From: Vibrio chagasii
GTDB lineage: Bacteria > Pseudomonadota > Gammaproteobacteria > Enterobacterales > Vibrionaceae
Reading direction: 5' to 3'
Assembly (NCBI RefSeq): GCF_024347355.1
Contig: NZ_AP025465.1
Location: forward strand, 1,488,001 to 1,552,000
DNA: 64,000 nucleotides
Shown: positions 17,664 through 25,467 of the stretch, piece after piece
How positions within the stretch are numbered: the stretch's first letter is position 1
Layout: every line of letters starts with the position of its first letter
Notes under the pieces: model-generated
Told to the model about the DNA's origin: nothing
The model's database searches: none
What the model saw: the letters and a program-made list of their open reading frames with translations, nothing else
Made by a program: the position numbers and the translations under genes

Positions 17664-18620
17664 TTATTTAAAGAAGGTCTCCCGAAAGCCAGACACCTGT
17701 TGTTGATAGTATGTATCCCACTCTTGGGTGCTCCAGTCCCTATGGCTGGTAGACCGCAGTATATCTAAGGACGACTTTAGTTGAGCGAATTGTTCATGAT
17801 AAGTTGCCACCGTTTGCTGTTGCTTCGCTACTTGTTGTTCACGAGCCACAATGTTGCTTGCTTGTGATTCATCCAAATATATCTCTTGCAGTTCTGCCTT
17901 AATGGAGGCTAGCTCGGTAGGGCTAAAGCTACTCGGAAGTAATGACATAGCGAGCTCGTATTGTTGTGCTTTAGTTTCTACGTTTAATGCTTCGGCTTTA
18001 CTTTGCCACTGCGACAGTAATTTTTGATAGTGCAAAGTAAACTCGTTCGCTTCTATCGAATTAACTGCCTTTGCACTAAGCGTAAAGTCTAAATGCGCAA
18101 ATTGATCGGAAAACAGCTGGTGGGCTAACTCACCCCATATCTGTTGCGCGGATTGCTTAAACAAGGCAACGCGCGCCTCTAAGTCATCTACAGAGTCGAG
18201 AGGGATGGTACTTTCCATAGTTTTCCACTCTGAATAGAGAGCAGGATAGTTGCTCAGTAATTCAAACCATTCTTTTGGTAACTCAGATTCTAGTTGCGAT
18301 AGTTGTACCGTACAGTTGTTGGCCTGTTCGCATTGTGCCCAAAATTGGTCAAACTCACTGAACAAGCTTTTACCTTCAAGGCTAACCAGCTGCTCTGCAT
18401 ACGCTTTGCCATCAATCGTTACAGGCTGATTGGGTTGGCGCAAAGTGTCTTGCTGTCTTTCGGTTCCATGATTCTCAATGAGAGGGTAATCATCGCTTGG
18501 TTGCGCAACTGCTTCCTGTTCAACCAAAGCCGTGGGTGTTTCTGGTGTTTTCGATGACCATGAATAACTAATCATGCCCACCAATGCGGTGAGCATGATG
18601 ATTAATATAACGCGCTGCAT
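17664..18620 (-). CDS. Lipase-foldase (Lif)-like membrane-anchored chaperone
   Basis: 318 residues: one N-terminal membrane anchor (4-22), a Pro/Gln-rich spacer, then an all-helical periplasmic part rich in Gln, Glu and Ser. Layout and several segments (FSEFDQFW near 87-94, LAMSLLPSSFSPTE, and C-terminal EWDTYYQQQVSGFRETFF) resemble lipase-specific steric chaperones, but the exact RxxFDYFLSA motif is degenerate. It follows the sphingomyelinase with a 15-base gap on the same strand, so it may fold that enzyme for type II secretion. Alternative: an unrelated helical periplasmic protein. Confidence 0.55.
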   Translation of the reverse strand: MQRVILIIMLTALVGMISYSWSSKTPETPTALVEQEAVAQPSDDYPLIENHGTERQQDTLRQPNQPVTIDGKAYAEQLVSLEGKSLFSEFDQFWAQCEQANNCTVQLSQLESELPKEWFELLSNYPALYSEWKTMESTIPLDSVDDLEARVALFKQSAQQIWGELAHQLFSDQFAHLDFTLSAKAVNSIEANEFTLHYQKLLSQWQSKAEALNVETKAQQYELAMSLLPSSFSPTELASIKAELQEIYLDESQASNIVAREQQVAKQQQTVATYHEQFAQLKSSLDILRSTSHRDWSTQEWDTYYQQQVSGFRETFFK

Positions 18621-18635
18621 TTCTTATTCACCACG

Positions 18636-19970
18636 TTACTTGATGACTGCACTAACAGGGAAGTGGTCTGAAAGATTGTAATGCTTCCAAAGCTCATTAC
18701 TGGTAGAGCGGGGAACGTCAACCCGGTTATTGTTATGCGCTTTCACTGCGTATTCGGAACTTACCACGACATAGTCTAGGTATTCGGCGTTTTCCCCACC
18801 AGACATTGGCTCGCCAGCGAAGTTATTAATACGTGGGTCGAATGTCGACGCCGTATAGCCTGAATACTCGGGTTCAGTCGCTTGAAGATTAGCAAACATC
18901 TCTTGGTAATCACTTGGGAACTTAAGCTTATTAACGTTGAAGTCACCGCTATAAATCACAGTTTCTGATGCAGGGATATCGAGCGATACGGCTAACTCGC
19001 GCATTTGTCTAAATTGACGTTGTCGGTAGTTGCGTGCCGTTGTGGTGTCGAACGATGCGGTGTGAGTACCAAATACGTGATATGCCTGTCCATTTTTGAT
19101 GATCTCTGCGTAGTTCACGCCCTTGTCAGCAAAACAGTCAGTACCAGTGCAGTCGGGAAACACATATTGAGCTTCGTTAACAATAGGATAGCGGCTGACA
19201 ATGATGACGCCGCCGTCATAGATGTTGATGCCATCTTTATCGAGCATCTTGGTTTGGTAAGGGTATTCTTTGGCCAGCTCACGTAAGAATTCATCTCGGC
19301 CGTTGGCAAACACCTCTTGAAGTGCGAGTACGTCGTAGCCTTTGACATACTGAGGGATCAGGTCGTAGCGGTCACCAATATGGGAGGCGATCGCAGGAAG
19401 AGCCCAAATGTTATACGTCATGACCTTCAACGTATTCGCATCAGGGTTTGGTTGCTCGTCTACTTTTTCTGGAGTGATGGTGTAGTGAATGTCATCGTAA
19501 CGTGCTGTGTTATCAGCTTTGAGTGCGAGCTCGGTATTCAGGTCAAAGGTATCGGTCGTACTGCGATGAATATTACGGTCATCGTAGAGTCTCAAATTAA
19601 CATCAGCAGCACTTAAGCCATGTTGTAGAGTAGAGTTGTACCAGTGTCCATTCATGGTTTGATTAAGAGTGATACTTTCACCCACAGTATTCGAAACCAC
19701 AGTATTGAATTGATAAGTTTCCCCTGATTTGACACCCGTCCAACGATTAAAGCTGATCAGTTTTTTGGTTTCCCAAGGGCCAATTTGTTCAACGTGTTGT
19801 TGCCATTCGTCTCCATATTTAAGGAGGTCAGTACCACTGTGACTGGCTTGAATCGTCATTACTTGATTGGTGTTATTGGTCAGATACACGTCGGTATCGG
19901 CGATAGCCGGGGTAGATAAGAATGAAGCTGATGCGAGTAATGCACTTAAGCTAGTCCATTGATTTTTCAT
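18636..19970 (-). CDS. Secreted neutral sphingomyelinase C-like phosphodiesterase
   Basis: 444 residues. Signal peptide about 1-24 (cleaved after IADT or nearby). Residues 25-170 form a small beta domain; 180-444 are the DNase I-fold phosphodiesterase. Catalytic and metal residues visible: N187 (MTYNIW), E219 (ALQEV), H303 (GTHT), D343 and N345 (SGDFNVN), and D435-H436 (LSDHFPV). These fit bacterial sphingomyelinases, which cleave host membrane sphingomyelin to ceramide and phosphocholine and can be haemolytic. First gene of a two-gene unit with the Lif-like protein. Confidence 0.85.
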   Translation of the reverse strand: MKNQWTSLSALLASASFLSTPAIADTDVYLTNNTNQVMTIQASHSGTDLLKYGDEWQQHVEQIGPWETKKLISFNRWTGVKSGETYQFNTVVSNTVGESITLNQTMNGHWYNSTLQHGLSAADVNLRLYDDRNIHRSTTDTFDLNTELALKADNTARYDDIHYTITPEKVDEQPNPDANTLKVMTYNIWALPAIASHIGDRYDLIPQYVKGYDVLALQEVFANGRDEFLRELAKEYPYQTKMLDKDGINIYDGGVIIVSRYPIVNEAQYVFPDCTGTDCFADKGVNYAEIIKNGQAYHVFGTHTASFDTTTARNYRQRQFRQMRELAVSLDIPASETVIYSGDFNVNKLKFPSDYQEMFANLQATEPEYSGYTASTFDPRINNFAGEPMSGGENAEYLDYVVVSSEYAVKAHNNNRVDVPRSTSNELWKHYNLSDHFPVSAVIK

Positions 19971-20315
19971 TGGTTACGTTATCCTTACTAATGGGTGTAA
20001 TGAATAACGTAGTCAATAGATATTGCGCTTGAGTTGTAACTCTATAAGCAATATTAAATTATGAGATATATGCCAAGGTTTTATAAATTTGACCATCTAT
20101 TGAAGATGAAAATATTGTTCTGATGGAATGAGAAGTGTTACGCGCGCGCAATAAAGTTGGAAGGTGAATTGGTATCGGTTAAGAGAATGAACAATAAGTC
20201 GTTTTGAGAGGATGTGTTAATTTTGGAATTGTTGAGTAATTTACTCTTGTCTGGTAAACAGAAACTCGAAAAACAGGTATGATAGTGCCGTTTTTAATCC
20301 TGAACTGGGAAAGTC
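19971..20315. other. Divergent promoter region, sphingomyelinase and DUF2058 genes
   Basis: 345 bases, AT-rich. It should contain promoters for both divergent genes. I see no Fur-like box, RNA gene or repeat. Confidence 0.4.
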
Positions 20316-20837
20316 ATGGCAAAGTTAACACTCCAAGAGCAGATGCTTAAAGCTGGCTTGGTAAATGAGAAAAAATTAAAGAAGGCGAAGAAAGGCTCTA
20401 AAAAGTCTCGCGTTCAAGCTCGTGAAGCAAAAGCAGCGGCAGAAGAAAACAAACTGGCGCAGCAAGCAAAAGACAAAGAATTAAACCAGCAGCTGAAAGA
20501 GAAACAGTTGAGCAAAGAGATCAAAGCTCAAGTGAAACAGCTGATTGATATGAATAAGATTGACCAGAAAAATGGTGAGATCAAATATAACTTCACCGAC
20601 GGTACTTTGGTTAAATACCTATACGTAGAAGAGCTGACTCAAAAGCAATTGAGTAAAGGTATCTTGAGTATTGCGCGTCAGGGCGAAAGCTATGTGGTTA
20701 TTCCAACAGCGGTAGCAAACAAAATCGCTATGCGTGATGAAGAATCAATCGTTGATACTCAAACGGCAAGTAGCGATGAAGTTGATGAAGATGACCCGTA
20801 CAAAGACTTCGTTATCCCAGATGATCTTATGTGGTAA
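20316..20837 (+). CDS. DUF2058 family protein (YaiL-like)
   Basis: 173-residue cytoplasmic protein. A very basic, Lys/Ala/Gln-rich helical N-terminal region (about 1-75, likely coiled coil) precedes a compact C-terminal domain (FTDGTLVKYLYVEE onward) and an acidic tail ending PDDLMW. This is the YaiL/DUF2058 layout; family members have been linked to nucleoprotein or polysome fractions, but the function is not settled. Single gene with its own terminator. Confidence 0.85.
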   Translation: MAKLTLQEQMLKAGLVNEKKLKKAKKGSKKSRVQAREAKAAAEENKLAQQAKDKELNQQLKEKQLSKEIKAQVKQLIDMNKIDQKNGEIKYNFTDGTLVKYLYVEELTQKQLSKGILSIARQGESYVVIPTAVANKIAMRDEESIVDTQTASSDEVDEDDPYKDFVIPDDLMW

Positions 20838-20890
20838 TGGTTAGCTAATTACTTCTAGATTCGCTGTATGTTTATGGCGCTGAAAGACAA

Positions 20891-20925
20891 AAAAAGCCCT
20901 GATGATATTAACATCAGGGCTTTTT
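20891..20925 (+). terminator. Terminator of the DUF2058 gene
   Basis: 14-bp stem AAAAAGCCCTGATG/CATCAGGGCTTTTT with flanking A and T tracts. Confidence 0.9.
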
Positions 20926-20999
20926 AATTTTGGTGAATATAAACGTAAGCCGAAACGATTTTCTAGCGAGACAAACTCCGTTTTTCAACTCTATTAGAG

Positions 21000-21182
21000 C
21001 TAGTCAGCGATGACCTCTACGATATCGAACGCTGAATCTTGTGGGTAGTCTTTGAGCTGATGATATTCAATATGAGATTGCTCATACCCGTCAAAATAGC
21101 AGTCACCGATTTCGTTACGTGGACAAATGTGTACATCATCTCGTGATATGAGCTCTGTTGAGCAACATGGACAGTATTTCAT
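21000..21182 (-). CDS. Small Cys-rich putative zinc-binding protein
   Basis: 60 residues with an excellent ribosome site (AGGAGGAGCT) before the ATG, so clearly translated. The N-terminus has CPCC (4-7), then HICPRNEIGDC, a CxxC...C...C zinc-knuckle-like set. The rest is acidic and aromatic. Family not recognised; a small cytoplasmic zinc protein is the best description. It lies downstream of the M91 protease gene on the same strand but is separated by a long hairpin. Confidence 0.7.
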   Translation of the reverse strand: MKYCPCCSTELISRDDVHICPRNEIGDCYFDGYEQSHIEYHQLKDYPQDSAFDIVEVIAD

Positions 21183-21287
21183 AGCTCCTCCTGTTAGGGA
21201 TCTCTGTCTTTAGCCGGCTTCATTAACTCAAACTTTTGTGTCGTTGTGATTGCATTTTTAAGTCACGCACCGAGTTTATTTGTCATA

Positions 21288-21333
21288 AACCAGCCCTTTG
21301 CTATTGCGTTTAATCACTAACAAAGGGCCGGTT
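21288..21333 (-). terminator. Long hairpin downstream of the M91 protease gene
   Basis: Stem AACCAGCCCTTTG (21288-21300) with CAAAGGGCCGGTT (21321-21333), one mismatch. The T tract is poor, so it may be a weak terminator or a 3'-end stabiliser of the toxin transcript. Confidence 0.5.
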
Positions 21334-21378
21334 GTATACGACGTTTTACTGATGTCAAACCGTCTTTTTGAGCCTTAT

Positions 21379-22998
21379 TTATTGGATACTACATATATTG
21401 AAGCGAGAGCGGCTGCCACCTCCAAGCACTCTTACATTGTCTTTTCTTCTTAGTGATTTCCAGGCTGTGCTCTCTTCTGCGCTGAGGTTTGATGGTTGGT
21501 AATCCAAGTTAGCGTATCGCGATACCACTACTTGTTTTTGCATGTTTTCTGAAAGGTTGTCGATAATATTGGTTGTCACTTTGCCGTCAGAGTAGGCCAT
21601 CACTAACACTTCGTCATTGTCTTCCAGTGCCGAGGTTAGGGCTGTTTGGTTGCCTTCGTTATATTGAACGTCTCGGTAACCTTGTGTCTCCCCTGTTTTT
21701 TGACCGGAAATCGCTCGGTATAGCAGGTTCTTTTTCCTTTTTTTAAGCGAGCTCAGTGGCGTTTCGTTCGCGTCACTGTATAGGTTGACCACTTTGATGT
21801 CGTTCTGTGCTGCGTATTTCAAAATGGAACTCTGGTTACTAAGGCCTCTTCGTGTGAGCGCTGGTGAGTTTTGTAGGCTTTGGGAAAGGCGCTGTTCGGT
21901 TGCATCAACGATAACAATCGCAGGGTTATTCCCTTCACTTAATGATTGTTGGAGCGCTTGTTTAACTTCTATATGAGCTTGCTTTCCTTCTAAGGTATCC
22001 CATTTAGGTGCGTGCTGAGGTGTTGCAGATGGTCTAGTTTCAAGGGGGTAGGGTTGATAGTCGTAATGCTCTTTTGGCCAATAAGTATTGCGCTTCTCTT
22101 TTCCTAGATCATCAGCTAAATGAAACTCGCTCACCACTTTTTCATTTTTTAAATACGCCTTAGCCTTTTCTTGTCCGAGTGCTTTCCAATGGAAATACAT
22201 CTCTTCGCGAAGGTTGATCATTGATTGTCTCGCACTACTGATTTCCGTTACAGGATCTCGCCCATTTTCAGCATTGTTGTAGTGTGTAATTCCTGTCGTT
22301 TGGTACTCATAATTCGGAATGACATATTCTGTGATTTGGTTGGTGTCGGGATGTCGATGAGACAGAGGTGTACTGCCTTGTGGAACAGCGCCAGAAGAAA
22401 AATCTCGAGCGTGGATCAGCTCATGTCCTAAAGCGACGGTTTGATCAAATGGTGTTTTCTTTCCTGGAATGTTAACCATCTCTGTGGTGGAGAAGAGAAT
22501 CGTATTCGATACACCTTTGCCATTGAATTGTCGTTGCCATGCCAGTGAAGCCTTTTGCTGGTCTTCGAACAACGAAGGTACTGTCTCGAATAGTCGGCCT
22601 GGGCCTTCAGGTTCCCTGATCACCGTGACAACAGTAGCCTTTGATTGATCGACTCCGATCGTATGTTCTATTAGCGGTTCCACAGCATCATCGGGTGCAT
22701 TTACTGGTTCGTAGGTAGCGATTTGTCGCAAAATCTCACGCCCTGTTGGCGATAGTTGCAGGTTGCGAATCAACACGCTCATGTCTGCAAGGTAGGCGTC
22801 ACTCTTGGTTTGCACGTATAGATTTCTGGACATGCGATAAAGGTTTCCATAAGCCCCGGAATTGTATCCTTCGATGACTCTTACGCCGTCTGGATCATCA
22901 TAAAAGAGTCCAAATTCAGATCCTTTTCCAGCAAATGTATGGCTTGAATTGATGAGCAGCATCAAGGTCAAAAGGGTTAGTGTAATTTTATGTTTCAT
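21379..22998 (-). CDS. Secreted M91-like zinc metalloprotease toxin (NleD-type motif)
   Basis: 539 residues. Signal peptide about 1-23 (cleaved after TFA). The zinc motif HELIH (192-196) in TVALGHELIHARDF matches the M91 (NleD-type) effector protease family, which cleaves host signalling kinases in the enteropathogens where it is known. After about residue 330 there is a second, alpha/beta-looking region (PAIVIVDATEQ..., VLVMAYSDGKVTTNIIDNL) recalling isochorismatase-like hydrolases, a weak resemblance. The start has GAGGAA seven bases upstream, inside the end of the gene before it (4-base gap), so the two are cotranslated. Probable enzyme component of a two-part toxin; target unknown. Confidence 0.68.
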   Translation of the reverse strand: MKHKITLTLLTLMLLINSSHTFAGKGSEFGLFYDDPDGVRVIEGYNSGAYGNLYRMSRNLYVQTKSDAYLADMSVLIRNLQLSPTGREILRQIATYEPVNAPDDAVEPLIEHTIGVDQSKATVVTVIREPEGPGRLFETVPSLFEDQQKASLAWQRQFNGKGVSNTILFSTTEMVNIPGKKTPFDQTVALGHELIHARDFSSGAVPQGSTPLSHRHPDTNQITEYVIPNYEYQTTGITHYNNAENGRDPVTEISSARQSMINLREEMYFHWKALGQEKAKAYLKNEKVVSEFHLADDLGKEKRNTYWPKEHYDYQPYPLETRPSATPQHAPKWDTLEGKQAHIEVKQALQQSLSEGNNPAIVIVDATEQRLSQSLQNSPALTRRGLSNQSSILKYAAQNDIKVVNLYSDANETPLSSLKKRKKNLLYRAISGQKTGETQGYRDVQYNEGNQTALTSALEDNDEVLVMAYSDGKVTTNIIDNLSENMQKQVVVSRYANLDYQPSNLSAEESTAWKSLRRKDNVRVLGGGSRSRFNICSIQ

Positions 22999-23002
22999 AG
23001 AC

Positions 23003-25282
23003 TTATTCCTCTAATGCCAATTGAATTTCAATCCAATCTTCTAGCTCTCTAAGCAGCATATGGTTGATGTGTGGAAGCATGGTAAAGTCATCCTCTTTAA
23101 CGATGGCTCCTAATTGTGTTACTGCCGTTTGAATATCCCCTTGGCTTAACGCGCTCTTGATATCAACTAGGTCCGACCAAAGCTGGTGGGTAGAGATTTC
23201 CCCAATTTGAAACGCAATGTTGTCTTGATGGTCTTGTGATAGGTAGCTCAGATGAAGAGGTGATAGCGTGCTGTTGAACAGTTGATGTTTACTGTTGGTT
23301 GATATATTTGATTCTGACTGTTGATGCTGTGCGATTTGAAGATAGAGAGAAAGATCGCCCAATAAATACTGAAGTTGGTTGGCACTTGTCGCTTTCATCG
23401 CCTTTTCCGTTATGCTGTCAATGGCGTTTTGAAAGTTTTGCTCAAAGTGAGAGTCAGGTTGCGACATCACGTTATCGAGTATGTCTGCCATTTGAGGGGC
23501 ATAAAACCTAAGGTTTGCTGCAGAGTATACGCTTGGGTAGGGTACTGAGTAATTGAGAGAGCGTATGTAAGAAAGGGTAATAGCGATCTTGAATTGAGGC
23601 TGAATAAAGTGTTTAAAAATTTCATATTGTTTGATTTGATCTAATACCCCACCACTTGGTCGTTCTGTTAGCAGCAGCTCGTACCAACGGCTAATCTGAT
23701 ACCAACTGTTGCGATTATTGGGGTCTGAGCTGTCAACTCCTTTGCTCTCCAAGTAATCATTGAAAGACGTTTGGTAGGGGAGAGCTTCTATGTTTGCTAA
23801 CTTGGACAGGAGATCTTCAAATAGTTTGTTCGACGACTGGCCAGATATATAGGCGTTAGCAGTACTGATTAATTGAGTTTTAAATAAGCCAACTGGCCAA
23901 CCAGCAATAACTCTCGATGCAACATGCTCTTCGACATTAAGTTCAACCTTTTTTAGCAACACTTCTGATAACTCTGGGTCCTTTATAGGGTGGTAAGTAT
24001 CGTATAATGCACCAGAATCTTTACATGCATCGACAGAGGCTTGAATGCCTCCGGGTACAATGGCAGGAACTCCCCAACACTCTCTGGCTGGGCGTATCAG
24101 TAAGGTAGCCGTTTTAAGTTGCTCTTCACTGAGATAATCAAGCCCCCAAACTTCGTTTGCATACTCTCTCAATCCACTTTGCCTGACTTGAAATTCCAAT
24201 GTACTTCGGTTGATTTTGCTGTGTGTTATGATCGATGCGACGTGAGGTTTTGCCCTTTCTATTAGCCTGTTAACTATGTTCATTCTGTGCGTGGATAGTC
24301 GGCGTAAAGCGATTTCAACGAGCTCTCTTTTCTTGCTATGTAATTTTAAAGCGAGCGCGTGGTAGTCATCTTTGCTTAGGTTATTAACTAAATTGTCAAT
24401 TCGTGAGGGCCCTTCAGTACGAATACAGCGTTCTAGTTCTGTTAAAGAAGAGTGAACGTTGTGGCATAGCGGCTGGTGCAGATTTGATTCAGGCGATACA
24501 TGCGCGATAGATTTCAACATTTCTAAATCAATGCGTGCCATTTGTTTAGAAAGTTGCCTATCGTATGCAGCGGTCAGTCGGCGATATTCTGTGTCAGCTT
24601 CAAGAAGTAAGTGGTCGACATACATTTCGGCACTCTGTAATACGTGATTGTCGTATTTGTTAAGTAGAGCAATTGCGTCCTTTTTTTTGTGATGGAAGCG
24701 ATAAAAATCTGGCGAGTGGTCACTAAACACGTAATGTGATTGGTTTTCAAACTCTTCAATTTTTTCTTTCGCTGCGAAGTACTTAATATCATTCGACAAT
24801 AGGTTTAACTCATCACCAACGAGAGGAACGATGGAAAAAACAGAAGCGGCTTCATCAAGACGAGTAGAGGATTCCTGAGAGAATGTACTTACCATGTTGT
24901 CTAGCCAAAAGCCCACGGCGACCGCATCTCCAACTGGCCCTAAAACTTCGAGCGTAGAAGAGCCCGCTTTACCGAGGCGGTTGAATAGACTTTGTTCGCT
25001 TAGTGTACTTTCAAAAGTTTGCGGGACGCTCGCCAGTGCTTGCTCTGTTTGTGGCCAAGCTGCCGAGAAAGAGTTTGTATGAGCATCGTGCTCAAGTTCG
25101 CCTAGTGCAATGCCAAACTGTGGCTCTGAATAAACTTCGTTTCGAGCCCAGGACGTAATACGATTCTGGTTAATCGCATCTAATGATTGAGTATCTTGGA
25201 CGTCGTCACTAAGACAAAATGCGACGGATAAGGGGCTATAGACAATGGCTGCGAACCGCCATAAATGGATTTTCTTGGTCAT
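23003..25282 (-). CDS. Large secreted protein with diphtheria-toxin-like translocation hairpins
   Basis: 759 residues from the ATG at 25282; the longer reading starts at a GTG and would bury the signal sequence. Signal peptide about 1-22. Two hydrophobic hairpins follow: 110-133 around GPVGDAVAVGFW and 146-163 around IVPLVGDELNLL. Each has a Pro-x-x-Gly-Asp turn, very like the PGIG and PLVGE turns of the diphtheria toxin translocation domain. The remaining 580 residues are mainly helical, with Cys pairs near 285/296 and 400/420, and match no family I know. It is directly upstream of, and coupled to, the M91 protease gene. Suggested role: binding and translocation component delivering that protease. 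Inferred, not shown. Confidence 0.55.
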   Translation of the reverse strand: MTKKIHLWRFAAIVYSPLSVAFCLSDDVQDTQSLDAINQNRITSWARNEVYSEPQFGIALGELEHDAHTNSFSAAWPQTEQALASVPQTFESTLSEQSLFNRLGKAGSSTLEVLGPVGDAVAVGFWLDNMVSTFSQESSTRLDEAASVFSIVPLVGDELNLLSNDIKYFAAKEKIEEFENQSHYVFSDHSPDFYRFHHKKKDAIALLNKYDNHVLQSAEMYVDHLLLEADTEYRRLTAAYDRQLSKQMARIDLEMLKSIAHVSPESNLHQPLCHNVHSSLTELERCIRTEGPSRIDNLVNNLSKDDYHALALKLHSKKRELVEIALRRLSTHRMNIVNRLIERAKPHVASIITHSKINRSTLEFQVRQSGLREYANEVWGLDYLSEEQLKTATLLIRPARECWGVPAIVPGGIQASVDACKDSGALYDTYHPIKDPELSEVLLKKVELNVEEHVASRVIAGWPVGLFKTQLISTANAYISGQSSNKLFEDLLSKLANIEALPYQTSFNDYLESKGVDSSDPNNRNSWYQISRWYELLLTERPSGGVLDQIKQYEIFKHFIQPQFKIAITLSYIRSLNYSVPYPSVYSAANLRFYAPQMADILDNVMSQPDSHFEQNFQNAIDSITEKAMKATSANQLQYLLGDLSLYLQIAQHQQSESNISTNSKHQLFNSTLSPLHLSYLSQDHQDNIAFQIGEISTHQLWSDLVDIKSALSQGDIQTAVTQLGAIVKEDDFTMLPHINHMLLRELEDWIEIQLALEE

Positions 25283-25418
25283 ATTTAGATAGTGCCTTTC
25301 TTTGGTGGTTGGGAGGAAAAACACTTCTCAAACAGTGTTCACTGACGACAGAGGGAACCTGCCCAGAACAGTTGTTGAATAAGTGCTTTAGTTTACTTTT
25401 GGATACGGAGGTAACACA

Positions 25419-25444
25419 AAGCTCACCACCGGAGTGATGAGCTT
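25419..25444 (-). terminator. Terminator-like hairpin after the aerolysin gene
   Basis: Stem AAGCTCATCAC/GTGGTGAGCTT around TCCG, with one G-T type mismatch, just after the aerolysin stop at 25468. T tract weak (TGTGTTA), so partial read-through into the downstream toxin pair is possible. Confidence 0.5.
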
Positions 25445-25467
25445 AGTGTTTGAGTACAGGCGTGTTT

